The notes beneath the pieces were generated by a model. That model was not told where the DNA came from. It saw nothing but the letters and a program-made list of their open reading frames with translations, and ran no database searches. A stretch of DNA of 64,000 nucleotides, from positions 1 through 64,000 of the forward strand of contig JACKQC010000019.1 in assembly GCA_024233085.1 (NCBI GenBank), read 5' to 3'. The stretch comes from Akkermansiaceae bacterium. GTDB lineage: Bacteria > Verrucomicrobiota > Verrucomicrobiia > Verrucomicrobiales > DEV007. A program made the position numbers and the translations under genes. Of the stretch, positions 16,733 through 24,850 are shown one piece after another; the first letter of the stretch is position 1, and every line of letters starts with the position of its first letter.

Positions 16733-18169
16733 ATGCCCGATCGTTTTCGCACCGCCATCCACTGGTTCCGCCGCGACCTCCGCCTCACGGACAACACCGC
16801 GCTGCTCGCCGCCGTCCGGAGCGCCGAAACCGTCGCGCCGGTCTTTGTGCTCAGCGACTGGCGGGACTCGCATGGATGGACCGGCCCGAAGCGCCAGCAC
16901 TTTCTCTGTGGCTGCCTCGATTCGCTCGCCCGGAATCTCGACGCCATCGGCGGCCGCCTCATCATTCGGCGAGGCGAGGCGCCCGCGGAGTTGGAAAAGC
17001 TCATTCGCCAGGCTCGGGCGGACGCCCTGTTCTTCAACCGCGATCCCGATCCCTTCGGTCGCGAAACCGAGCGCCGGGTCGCGGAATTGTGCGCCTCGCT
17101 CGGCGTGGCCGTCCGTTCCTTCAAGGATGTCGTCCTCCACGAGCCCGGCGAAGTCCTCACCGGCGGCGGCGACCCCTACCGCGTTTACACGCCCTACGCG
17201 AAGAACTGGTTTTCCCGTCCGAAAGACAAACCCGCCGCCCGGCCCCGAGCGATCCGGTCGCCCGATGGGCTCGATTCGCTCGCTCCGCCCGCGCTCCAAA
17301 CCTGGAACCTGAGCCCCGACTCCGCCGCGAACCCGCCCGAAGCCGGGGAACGCGCCGCCCGCGCACGCCTGCAACGCGCCCTGGCCGGCCCCGTGCGGGT
17401 CTATGCCGAAAAACGGGATTTCCCCGCCGTCGATGGCACCTCGCGCCTCGGCGCCGACCTGCGGTTCGGGACCCTTTCCATCCGAGAGGTTTTTCGTCGC
17501 GCCGCGGAAGCCGCCGCCGCCGCGGAAACGGACACCGAGCGCGCCTCCATCCACACCTTTCAAAAACAGCTCGCCTGGCGGGAATTTTTCATGACCATCC
17601 TGCATCACTGGCCAAATGTGCTGGACGAGGAATTCGCCCCGCAATGGCGCGGACTTCCCTGGGACGACCCCGAGTCGGGCGGCGGGAAATTCGAACGCTG
17701 GCGGCGGGGGCTCACCGGCTTTCCCCTCGTCGACGCCGGTATGCGCGAATTGCGGGAGACCGGACACATGCACAATCGCGTGCGAATGATCGCGGCGATG
17801 TTCCTGACCAAGGACCTGCACCTCCACTGGCGGCTCGGCGAGGCCCATTTCATGCGCCACCTGCTCGACGGCGAGATCGCCAACAACAACGGCGGCTGGC
17901 AATGGTCCGCCGGTACCGGCGCCGATGCCGCCCCGTATTTCCGCATCCAGAATCCCTGGACCCAGACCGCGCGTTACGATCCCGACGGAGAATACATCCG
18001 CCGATGGGTTCCCGAACTGGCCGGCATCCGCGACCCGAAACGCTTCCAGACTCCGCCCGCCGACGACCGGCCCATCGCCGACGACTACCCGCTCCCGCTG
18101 GTGGATCATCGGGCCGAGCGCGGGCGCACCCTCGCGATCTTCAAACGCCACGCCACCCAACAGGGTTAG
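16733..18169 (+). CDS. phrB: deoxyribodipyrimidine photolyase (class I)
   Basis: The 478-residue protein repairs cyclobutane pyrimidine dimers with blue light. The N-terminal antenna domain begins IHWFRRDLRLTDNTALL. The FAD-binding C-terminal domain contains WREFFMTILHHWPNVLDEEF, GFPLVDAGMRELRETGHMHNRVRMIAAMFL and the strongly diagnostic LLDGEIANNNGGWQWSAGTG motif. The last residues ATQQG and the TAG stop are encoded by palindromic element C (18154-18194), so the original C-terminus seems to have been replaced or extended by a repeat. The gene is convergent with the NhaC-type antiporter. Confidence 0.95.
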   Translation: MPDRFRTAIHWFRRDLRLTDNTALLAAVRSAETVAPVFVLSDWRDSHGWTGPKRQHFLCGCLDSLARNLDAIGGRLIIRRGEAPAELEKLIRQARADALFFNRDPDPFGRETERRVAELCASLGVAVRSFKDVVLHEPGEVLTGGGDPYRVYTPYAKNWFSRPKDKPAARPRAIRSPDGLDSLAPPALQTWNLSPDSAANPPEAGERAARARLQRALAGPVRVYAEKRDFPAVDGTSRLGADLRFGTLSIREVFRRAAEAAAAAETDTERASIHTFQKQLAWREFFMTILHHWPNVLDEEFAPQWRGLPWDDPESGGGKFERWRRGLTGFPLVDAGMRELRETGHMHNRVRMIAAMFLTKDLHLHWRLGEAHFMRHLLDGEIANNNGGWQWSAGTGADAAPYFRIQNPWTQTARYDPDGEYIRRWVPELAGIRDPKRFQTPPADDRPIADDYPLPLVDHRAERGRTLAIFKRHATQQG

Positions 18170-18194
18170 GTCACCGAGTCAACCCTGTCGGGTC
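18154..18194. repeat. 41-bp palindromic element, copy C (supplies the photolyase stop)
   Basis: ACCCAACAGGGTT at 18155-18167 is paired with an imperfect reverse complement at 18178-18194 (core AACCCTGTC). The TAG stop of the photolyase (18167-18169) lies in the left arm, and the right arm ends 12 bp before the stop of the convergent antiporter gene. Confidence 0.85.
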
Positions 18195-18205
18195 CGGCCC
18201 GGTTT

Positions 18206-19633
18206 TCAGCCTTCCCGGCGCCCCAGCCCCGTGATCGCCGCCAACAGCATCAGCGGGAAAAGCAGGATCGCATAGAGCACCCACGGCGCCAGGTCGGACC
18301 AGCCGAGCACGGGCGCGAAGTCATACTGATCGTGAACCCGCCTCTGGATGGCAAACGCGGCGGGGATCACCGCGTTGTAGGGAAGCATGTAGGGAAAGGT
18401 GCAGGAGACGGTGTCCATCAGATTCGCCGCCCGATAGGGATGGATGCCGTGGCGTTTCCGCAGGCGATTCACCAGCGGCCCGGCGGTGATCATGGCGACG
18501 GTGTTGACCGACACGCAGAGATTCGCGAAGGACACCAGCGCGACGATGGCCAGCTCGGCCCCGCGCGCGGTTCGGGCGAGCGTGCGGTCGAGCCAGCCCA
18601 TCGTGGCGTCGAGAAATCCGCCCTCGGCCATCAGTCCGATCGCCGTGACCAGCAGCAGCGTCAACACCGCCACCGGCACCAGTCCCATCGCGCCGTTCGC
18701 CAGGCTGCCACCGATCTCCCGTCCCTCGCCAATGTGAAACAAGTCCGCCACCGTAAACACCCCCAGCGCCGGTCCGAGGATCGCCGCGCTGACAATTCCC
18801 ACCGTCAGGGCGGCGAGAAAATGGTATCCCCGCAAGGCCACCGCGAAGACCAACACGGCGGGTATCAGCATCGGAAGGCCCTTCGGGTCGGCCGTCTCGG
18901 CCAGCAGCCTTTCCGCCACCGCCGGATCGATCGTCGCTCGCCCGCCACCGAAAACGAGAAATCCCGCCGCCGCCAGACCTCCGGCGAGCAGGCAATATTT
19001 GAGGCGGGAACGCACGACCCCGGCCACGTCGGTTTCCTGCGTGGTGGCGGAGACGATCGTCGTGTCGGAGATCGGCGCCAGATTGTCGCCAAAGGCCGCG
19101 CCGCTCAGGATCGCTCCCATCAGCACCGCCGCATCGCCCCCCAGCACGATCCCGGCCGGATACATGATCGGCGTGAAACCGACAATTGTCCCCATGCCCG
19201 TGCCGGTCGAAACGGCGAACAGGGCCGCGAGGAGGAAGACGAGCATCGTGAAAAGCGAGCCGGTCAGCCCGAGTTTCCAGCCGATCCAGACAATCGCCTC
19301 CACCAGCCCCGAGGCGCCGAGGACTCCGGCGAAGGCGCCGGCCCACAGCCAGCAGATCACCGCCACCGCCGCCGTGCGATTCGCCATCAGGGTGAAAATC
19401 CGCTCGCTGTAGTGGGCAAAGTCCCGCACGAACACCATGCCCAGCGACAAGCCCGCCATCGCCGCAAGGATGAGGCCCTCCTCTTTCGGCGCGCCCGCGA
19501 CGACCAGCAGGACGGCGAGGATCAGAAAAGTCAGCAACGGCACGGCACAGGTCCACACGCCCCCCCGAAAATGCAGGCGACCGCCGTCATCGCCGGCGAT
19601 CGGGGATATTTGCGATGGTTCTTCGGAAGGCAT
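18206..19633 (-). CDS. NhaC-family Na+/H+ antiporter
   Basis: This 475-residue protein has about 12 predicted membrane segments. Family signatures are ALFAVSTGTGMGTIVGFTPIMYPAG and GAAFGDNLAPISDTTIVSATTQETDV; the SDTT segment is typical of NhaC proteins. It exchanges cytoplasmic Na+ for external H+, and some family members are amino-acid/cation antiporters instead. The start at 19633 (MPSEEPSQ) was chosen over an in-frame ATG at 19720 because the upstream 29 residues look non-coding. A short soluble N-terminus precedes the first membrane segment. The gene ends against palindromic element C. Confidence 0.87.
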   Translation of the reverse strand: MPSEEPSQISPIAGDDGGRLHFRGGVWTCAVPLLTFLILAVLLVVAGAPKEEGLILAAMAGLSLGMVFVRDFAHYSERIFTLMANRTAAVAVICWLWAGAFAGVLGASGLVEAIVWIGWKLGLTGSLFTMLVFLLAALFAVSTGTGMGTIVGFTPIMYPAGIVLGGDAAVLMGAILSGAAFGDNLAPISDTTIVSATTQETDVAGVVRSRLKYCLLAGGLAAAGFLVFGGGRATIDPAVAERLLAETADPKGLPMLIPAVLVFAVALRGYHFLAALTVGIVSAAILGPALGVFTVADLFHIGEGREIGGSLANGAMGLVPVAVLTLLLVTAIGLMAEGGFLDATMGWLDRTLARTARGAELAIVALVSFANLCVSVNTVAMITAGPLVNRLRKRHGIHPYRAANLMDTVSCTFPYMLPYNAVIPAAFAIQRRVHDQYDFAPVLGWSDLAPWVLYAILLFPLMLLAAITGLGRREG

Positions 19634-19779
19634 CGTTGCGGTGAATTGGAGGCTCCGCCGGACCGGCGGCCCGCGAGTCTGACAGATCGATCCTGCCGCG
19701 TAAACCGCAACGATCGCCAAAATCGGGATTTGCCCTTCGGCGCCGAATCCTCCGCGGCGATCTCGCCGATGCTCGCGGC

Positions 19780-20079
19780 TCAGCTCCCTTCTTTCGCCTT
19801 TTGGAAGGACTCGCGCAGACCGTGCCCGGTCTCTCCGCCGTCCCGATCGGAACGCGGAGTTTCCTCCTCAGCCGCCGAGGAAAACCCCAGCCAGGTGACG
19901 CAGCCCAACAACACCCCGCCGCTGAGGGTCGAAGCGCTCAGAATCACCCGGTTGACCCACGGATCGTCGATCACCTGCCAGATCATCAGGATCACCAGCA
20001 CCGTGACCAAGGCGATCCACCCGATGATCGTCCAAAACGCCACCGCGCGGATCAGGGAACGCCTTTTGACGCTGTCCAT
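19780..20079 (-). CDS. small membrane protein of unknown function
   Basis: The 99-residue product has two clear hydrophobic segments, roughly residues 11-36 (VAFWTIIGWIALVTVLVILMIW) and 45-66, and a short charged C-terminus. I do not recognise a family. It lies 58 bp after another small membrane protein on the same strand, and 146 bp before the NhaC-type antiporter start, so it could be a minor subunit or accessory protein. The hydrophobic profile and basic N-terminus (MDSVKRRS) make it more likely real than chance. Confidence 0.6.
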   Translation of the reverse strand: MDSVKRRSLIRAVAFWTIIGWIALVTVLVILMIWQVIDDPWVNRVILSASTLSGGVLLGCVTWLGFSSAAEEETPRSDRDGGETGHGLRESFQKAKEGS

Positions 20080-20137
20080 GTCGCGAGGTTATGTCGGCCG
20101 GAGTCGTTCTGGCAACCAAAAAATCGCAGGCGCCCGC

Positions 20138-20407
20138 TCACCCAAAACGCAACGTCGCGCGCTCCAGCGCGAATTCCGGCTCCGCGCCGACTACCGCCGA
20201 ATCGGCATCGGGATCGAGCCCCAGTTCCCGCCTCGCGACGCGAAAAAGCCGCGCGAACACCGTTCCCACACGGTGGGAAAAGGCGCGCCAGTGACTGGCG
20301 ACGAAGGCCAGAGGTCCCCGCAACTCCCGAATCACCAAGATCGTCAACAGCACCGCCGCCAACACCGCCGAAATGCCCAACCCGATGAGAATCGTCGCCA
20401 TATTCAT
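20138..20407 (-). CDS. small single-pass membrane protein of unknown function
   Basis: This 89-residue protein has one N-terminal membrane segment (ATILIGLGISAVLAAVLLTILVI) followed by a basic cytoplasmic stretch and an acidic tail. The ATG at 20401 (MATILIG) is an alternative start. No domain is recognised. It is divergent from the flavoprotein at 20566 and upstream of a second small membrane protein, which suggests a two-gene unit. Confidence 0.55.
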   Translation of the reverse strand: MNMATILIGLGISAVLAAVLLTILVIRELRGPLAFVASHWRAFSHRVGTVFARLFRVARRELGLDPDADSAVVGAEPEFALERATLRFG

Positions 20408-20565
20408 GATGGATAAAAGACGAACCGCGGTTTCAATCCATGCGCGATTTTCGTCTCCGAAAGGGACGCCGGCATCGTCGCGACTTTCCGCTGGAGAGCC
20501 GGGCGAACCTTGATTACCCTCTGACTCGTTTTATTCCTTCCCGGTCCGCGACACCTGATCCCAAC

Positions 20566-22230
20566 ATGTCGAAAAACATCAGCGCCCTCTCCTTTCGCAA
20601 AGGCATCGAGAAAAACTACTTCGAACGCATGGTCGAGGCGGCCGAGGCCCGCGGCACGGCCGAGACGAAGGAAACCGTGGCGGCGCTTTCCGAGGAATAT
20701 CTCGTCGGCGAAGCCATCGCGCTCGGCGCGGTCTCGGCCTACGATTTCCTCAAGGCGGAAAACGCCGGCAAAAAGGTGTTCGTCTGCGACGGCAGCGCCT
20801 GCCTCGTCGCGGGCACCCAGGAGGGGCTCCACGAGGAACTCACCAAGTATTTCGCCGAGGAGGAAATCGGCCATATCTGCTGCCTCGGCCGCTGTCACCA
20901 GGGCGGCGCCTACCAGCACGCGGGAGCGAATTTTTCCGGCAAGGAATCGGGCGATCTCGCCGCCCAGTTCGAGCGCGGGGAGGCGGACAGCTCCGACATT
21001 TACCGTGTCGCCTCGACATTGCCGGAGCCGATCCTGACGGCCGAGTTTCCGGGCATCGACGCCTTTTACGAGCCCTTCCGGAAACTGCTCGCCGGAGGCG
21101 ACCGCGGCGCGCTTTTTGCCGAGTTGAAGGAATCGAAGCTTCGCGGACGCGGCGGCGCGGGATTTCCGCTCAGTTTCAAATGGCAGAGCTGCCGCGAGGC
21201 CGAAGGCTCCCCAAAATACATCGTCTGCAACGCCGACGAGGGCGATCCCGGCGCCTACATCGACAAATATCTGATGGAGCACCAGCCCCACGCCGTGCTG
21301 TTCGGGATGATGGTGGCCGGATGGTTCGCCGGCGCCTCCACCGGCGTGCTCTACATCCGCCACGAGTACCCGGACAGCGTCCGAATCGTCAAAAAAGCGA
21401 TCGAAGATCTCCACGCCGCCGGCCTGCTCGGGGAAAACATTGCCGGCAGCGGCTTCGACTTCCGGCTCAAGGTCATCAAGGGCGCCGGCGCCTACATCTG
21501 CGGCGAGGAAACCGCGCTGCTCGCCTCGCTCGAGGGCGCCCGGCCCGAAGTCCGCGTGCGGCCGCCTTTTCCCACCGTGGAGGGCCTCTTCCGCAAGCCC
21601 ACCATCGTCAACAACGTCGAGACCTTCGCCGACCTCCACTTTATCGTCAAAAACGGCGGCGCCGCCTACGCCGCCATCGGCACCGCCGATTCCACCGGCC
21701 CGAAGCTGGTGTCGCTCGACTCGAATTTCAAAACGCCCGGCTGCTACGAAGTCGCCATGGGCACGCCGCTGACCACCGTGGTCCACGATCTGGGCGGCGG
21801 CTTCCGCGTGCCGGTCAAGGCCATCCAGGTCGGCGGCCCGCTCGGCGGCATCGTCCCGGCGGATCGCGTCGATTCCCTGACGGTCGATTTCGAGAGCTTC
21901 AAAAACGCCGGATTCCTCCTCGGCCACGCCGGAGTGGTCGCCATCCCCGAGGCTTTCCCGATGATCGAATACATCGAGCACCTCTTCGCGTTCACCGCCG
22001 CGGAGAGTTGCGGGAAATGTTTCCCCTGCCGCCTCGGCTCCGTGCGCGGACAGGAACTGACGCAGCGCGCCCGGACGAGCGATTATCGGATCGATCGTCA
22101 ATTGCTCGACGACCTGCTCGAAACGATGCAGGCCACCTCCCTCTGCGCGCTCGGCGGAGGCGTTCCCCTGCCGATCCAGAACGCCCTGCAATACTTCGCC
22201 GACGAGCTGAAGCCCTTTTTCGAAGGCTGA
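20566..22230 (+). CDS. NuoF/HndC-like NADH-oxidising flavoprotein with fused 2Fe-2S thioredoxin-like domain
   Basis: This 554-residue protein has three parts. Residues ~60-135 form a thioredoxin-like 2Fe-2S domain, with ligands CDGSAC (Cx4C) and CLGRC (Cx3C). The central NuoF-type NADH/FMN domain carries RGRGGAGFP, NADEGDPGAYIDK and GAGAYICGEETALLASLEG. The C-terminal 4Fe-4S helical bundle carries ESCGKCFPCRLG and a cysteine in TSLCALGGG. Such diaphorase subunits pass electrons from NADH to formate dehydrogenases, bifurcating hydrogenases or complex I. No catalytic partner (NuoG, FdsA or hydrogenase) is adjacent. The start at MSKNISAL was preferred to an upstream in-frame ATG at 20440. A small hairpin follows the stop. 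Confidence 0.88.
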   Translation: MSKNISALSFRKGIEKNYFERMVEAAEARGTAETKETVAALSEEYLVGEAIALGAVSAYDFLKAENAGKKVFVCDGSACLVAGTQEGLHEELTKYFAEEEIGHICCLGRCHQGGAYQHAGANFSGKESGDLAAQFERGEADSSDIYRVASTLPEPILTAEFPGIDAFYEPFRKLLAGGDRGALFAELKESKLRGRGGAGFPLSFKWQSCREAEGSPKYIVCNADEGDPGAYIDKYLMEHQPHAVLFGMMVAGWFAGASTGVLYIRHEYPDSVRIVKKAIEDLHAAGLLGENIAGSGFDFRLKVIKGAGAYICGEETALLASLEGARPEVRVRPPFPTVEGLFRKPTIVNNVETFADLHFIVKNGGAAYAAIGTADSTGPKLVSLDSNFKTPGCYEVAMGTPLTTVVHDLGGGFRVPVKAIQVGGPLGGIVPADRVDSLTVDFESFKNAGFLLGHAGVVAIPEAFPMIEYIEHLFAFTAAESCGKCFPCRLGSVRGQELTQRARTSDYRIDRQLLDDLLETMQATSLCALGGGVPLPIQNALQYFADELKPFFEG

Positions 22231-22233
22231 AGA

Positions 22234-22256
22234 CCGGGAGCGTCCCGGCCTTTCCA
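22234..22256 (+). terminator. probable terminator hairpin after the flavoprotein gene
   Basis: CCGGGA and TCCCGG pair around a 3-nt loop starting 3 bp after the stop, followed by CCTTTCC. The U-tract is weak, so this is only a likely terminator. Confidence 0.45.
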
Positions 22257-22530
22257 CCCTCGATCCGATCTCCGAGATCGCCTATGGCCGCGGCAACGAC
22301 CTCGATCTCGACGCCGCGATCGCTCCTGCCGCGAACGATTGCGAACGATCGCTATCCCAAATTCGGCTTCGAGCCGCATCCACGCGCCTGGGTCAGGGCG
22401 CCGATCGTCGATCCGGAGTGCGGGTGATTCGTGCCCGTGCCCTTTTCCCTACGAAAACCGGTTCCCAGAAAATTGCTGGAAAAAGGAAACTAATTGACGG
22501 TGACGTATCATTGCGTGACTTTCATACGGC
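22257..22530. other. intergenic region with a possible degenerate coding fragment
   Basis: No intact gene is supported before the toxin-antitoxin pair. Around 22340-22427 the plus strand reads NDRYPKFGFEP then a stop, which recalls the YPRFGF segment of GNAT acetyltransferases. The rest of such a gene is absent, so this is at best a remnant. GC content falls towards the toxin-antitoxin pair. Confidence 0.35.
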
Positions 22531-22782
22531 ATGCAAACCAAGCTCACCTTGCGTATGGATTCCGAGTTGATCGAAGAAGCGAAAAAGATCGCCGAACATC
22601 GCAACGTGTCGCTTTCCCGATTGGTGGCGGACTTCTTCAATGCCTTGAGCAAACGCGAATTCTCGGTCGAAATCGGCGATCTGCCTCCCCGAACCCGATC
22701 ACTGTACGGAGCCCTCGAAGGCCGCGCTTTGGCCGGGGAAAAGGATGATTACCTTGAGTTTCTCGAGAAAAAGTATTCGTGA
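22531..22782 (+). CDS. antitoxin of a VapBC-type pair (DUF6364-like)
   Basis: The 83-residue protein has an N-terminal ribbon-helix-helix-like pattern (KLTLRMDSELIEEAKKIAEHRNVSLSRLVADFF) that would bind its own promoter. A short C-terminal tail (about residues 50-83) would wrap the toxin. Its last codons overlap the toxin start by four bases, the usual coupling of antitoxin and toxin. Base composition is lower in GC than the neighbouring genes, consistent with acquisition by transfer. It is expected to repress the pair together with the toxin. Confidence 0.82.
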   Translation: MQTKLTLRMDSELIEEAKKIAEHRNVSLSRLVADFFNALSKREFSVEIGDLPPRTRSLYGALEGRALAGEKDDYLEFLEKKYS

Positions 22783-23192
22783 CTGTCGTCGTGGACACAG
22801 ACGTCGTGCTGGATGCGCTCTTGGCACGGACCCCTTTTGAAATTGACGCGGCGAAACTCTTCGCCGCGTCCGAGACGGGAAAGATTGAAGGATTCCTTTG
22901 CGCGACAGCGATTACCAATGTGCACTACATCGCACGAAAGGCGGTGGGAACTAAGCAGGCATCTCGATTGATCGGCGAATTGCTCGCGATTTTTCAGATT
23001 GCCTCGGTCACCCATTCGATACTGAAATCGGCTCAGGCACTGGGTTTCGCGGACTTCGAAGACGCGGTGCTCCACGAGTCGGCCGCCGCGATCAATGCCC
23101 AGGCGATCGTGACAAGAAACGTTTCCGACTTTTCCAAGGCAACCATTCCCGTTTACGAACCGTCGCAATTGGTTTCTTTCCTTGGCCTGTAG
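22779..23192 (+). CDS. PIN-domain RNase toxin (VapC-like)
   Basis: This 137-residue protein starts on GTG inside the antitoxin stop (GTGA overlap). It has the PIN-domain pattern of acidic metal ligands: VVVDTDVVLDALL at the N-terminus, FADFEDAVLHESA near residue 90 and AIVTRNVSDFSKA near 110. PIN toxins are Mg-dependent ribonucleases that cut tRNA or rRNA when the antitoxin is lost. The central part (ATAITNVHYIARK) matches PIN proteins of the DUF6364-paired group. It lies immediately upstream, and convergent with, the DUF1501 gene, 16 bp away. Confidence 0.85.
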   Translation: MTVVVDTDVVLDALLARTPFEIDAAKLFAASETGKIEGFLCATAITNVHYIARKAVGTKQASRLIGELLAIFQIASVTHSILKSAQALGFADFEDAVLHESAAAINAQAIVTRNVSDFSKATIPVYEPSQLVSFLGL

Positions 23193-23208
23193 AGGCATCC
23201 GCAACCGG

Positions 23209-24681
23209 TCACGCCAGCACCTCCCGGATCACCTTCCCATCCACGTTCGTCAGGCGGCGCTCGATGCCGTTGTGGTAGAAGGTGAGACGCTCGTGGTCGA
23301 TCCCGAGCAGGTGCAGAATGGTGGCGTTGAAATCGTGGAGGCTCAGCACGTTTTCCACCGCTTTGCGGCCGAGATCGTCGGTCGCGCCATGGCTGACGCC
23401 GGGTTTCACGCCGGCGCCGGTCAGCCAGCAGGTAAAGCCGTCGGGGTTGTGATCGCGGCCTTTGGCGCCTTTCTGAAACATCGGCATGCGGCCGAACTCA
23501 GTGCACCAGACGACCAAAGTGTCCTCCAGCAATCCTCGTTCCTTCAGGTCGCGGATCAGGGCGGCGGTGGGCTGGTCGAGGATCTCGGCATGGACGTCGT
23601 ACTGTTCCTTGAGCGCGTTGTGACCGTCCCAGTTGAGCTTGCCGCCGCTGGCGTAGGCGCCGTTGAAAAGCTGCACGAAACGCACACCGCGCTCGATAAG
23701 CCGCCGGGCGAGAATGCAGTTGCGCGCGTAGCCGGCCTTCGTCGCGTTCGACGGATCGTCGGCGCCGTAGCTTTTTAAGATGTGGGCCGGTTCGGTGGAG
23801 AGATCGCCGATCTCCGGCACGCTCAGTTGCATGCGGGCGGCCAGCTCGTAGCTGGCGATGCGGGCCGCCAGTTTGCCGTCGGCGGGATGGCTTTCCAGAT
23901 GTCGGGCGTTCATCCGCTGCAACAGGCCGCGCGCGGCCGCGTCCTGACCCCGCGAAACGGACTCCGGCGGCGTGAGATGCCGGATCGGTTGGCTGGCGCT
24001 GAAAGGCGTCCCCTGAAACTCGGCCGGCAAAAACCCGGGGCCCCAGTTGTTCACGCTGGCCTGGGGCACCCCGCGCGGATCGGGAATGCTGACGAAGGCG
24101 GGCAGGTCGTGGTTTTCGCTCCCGAGCGCGTAGGTGACCCAGCCGCCCATGCTGGGAAAGCCATCCTGCACGAAGCCGGTGGAGAGAAAATTCTCGGCCG
24201 GTCCGTGGGTGTTCGACTTGCTCGTCAGCGAATGGACAAAGGCGATGTCGTCGGTCAGATCCGCCAGACGGGGAATCAGGTCCGACACCCATTTCCCGGT
24301 TTCGCCGCGCCGGCGAAAGGCGTACTGGGGACGCGCCAGATTTCCCGACGGTCCCTGAAAGGTCACGGGCGGCCCGCCGGCGAGCGGTTTGCCGTCCTGC
24401 CTGATGAGTTCGGGCTTGTAGTCCCATGTTTCCAACTGGCTCACCGCGCCCGCGCAAAAGACGACGAGCACATTTTTCGCCCGCGCCGGATAGTGCGGCG
24501 GCCGCGGCGCGTAGGGACGGGCGGGATCGATCTCCGGCCGTTCCGAGGCCAGCATCCCCTCCCCGCCCAGCAGATGCGTCAGCGCGACCGATCCCAGCGC
24601 CGTGGCCGAGCGGCCGAGGAAACACCGCCGGTCCAGCAACAGGCGTCCCGCGGGTGAAAGGAGTTCGGCGCGAGGGTTCAT
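23209..24681 (-). CDS. DUF1501 secreted protein, orphan copy
   Basis: This 490-residue protein belongs to the DUF1501 family (alkaline-phosphatase/sulfatase-like fold) that is hugely expanded in Planctomycetota and Verrucomicrobiota. It starts at MNPRAELLSP, with a basic Tat-like N-terminus (RRCFLGRSATALGSVAL near 30). Family features are KNVLVVFCAGAVSQLETWDYKPEL, HSLTSKSNTHGPAENFLSTG, NCILARRLIERGVRFVQLFNGAYASGG, VVWCTEFGRMPMFQKGAKGRDHNPDGF and LLGIDHERLTFYHNG. The molecular role is unknown. Unlike the other two copies in this window it has no adjacent DUF1549/DUF1553 partner: the neighbours are a PIN toxin and a ribokinase. Confidence 0.9.
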   Translation of the reverse strand: MNPRAELLSPAGRLLLDRRCFLGRSATALGSVALTHLLGGEGMLASERPEIDPARPYAPRPPHYPARAKNVLVVFCAGAVSQLETWDYKPELIRQDGKPLAGGPPVTFQGPSGNLARPQYAFRRRGETGKWVSDLIPRLADLTDDIAFVHSLTSKSNTHGPAENFLSTGFVQDGFPSMGGWVTYALGSENHDLPAFVSIPDPRGVPQASVNNWGPGFLPAEFQGTPFSASQPIRHLTPPESVSRGQDAAARGLLQRMNARHLESHPADGKLAARIASYELAARMQLSVPEIGDLSTEPAHILKSYGADDPSNATKAGYARNCILARRLIERGVRFVQLFNGAYASGGKLNWDGHNALKEQYDVHAEILDQPTAALIRDLKERGLLEDTLVVWCTEFGRMPMFQKGAKGRDHNPDGFTCWLTGAGVKPGVSHGATDDLGRKAVENVLSLHDFNATILHLLGIDHERLTFYHNGIERRLTNVDGKVIREVLA

Positions 24682-24789
24682 CGTGAAAATTTCGCCGGCC
24701 CCGGCGGGCGACTCCCTCCACTGTCCGGCAAAATCGGCGACGGCAAAAACCGTTTTCGCGCCACATCGGCCGGGATCGATCTCGCCCGG

Positions 24790-24830
24790 CATCCAACAGG
24801 GTTGAGTCGATGACCTAACCCTATTGACTC
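24790..24830. repeat. 41-bp palindromic element, copy D
   Basis: ATCCAACAGGGTTGAGTC is paired with GACCTAACCCTATTGACTC, a diverged reverse complement. It ends about 20 bp downstream of the stop of the minus-strand ribokinase gene. Confidence 0.8.
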
Positions 24831-24850
24831 CGACTCCCGCACGGCCGGCC

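Noticed and set aside
14891..18160. 1089-residue minus-strand open frame over glcE, glcF and the photolyase
   Set aside because: Antisense shadow; all three sense genes have diagnostic motifs.
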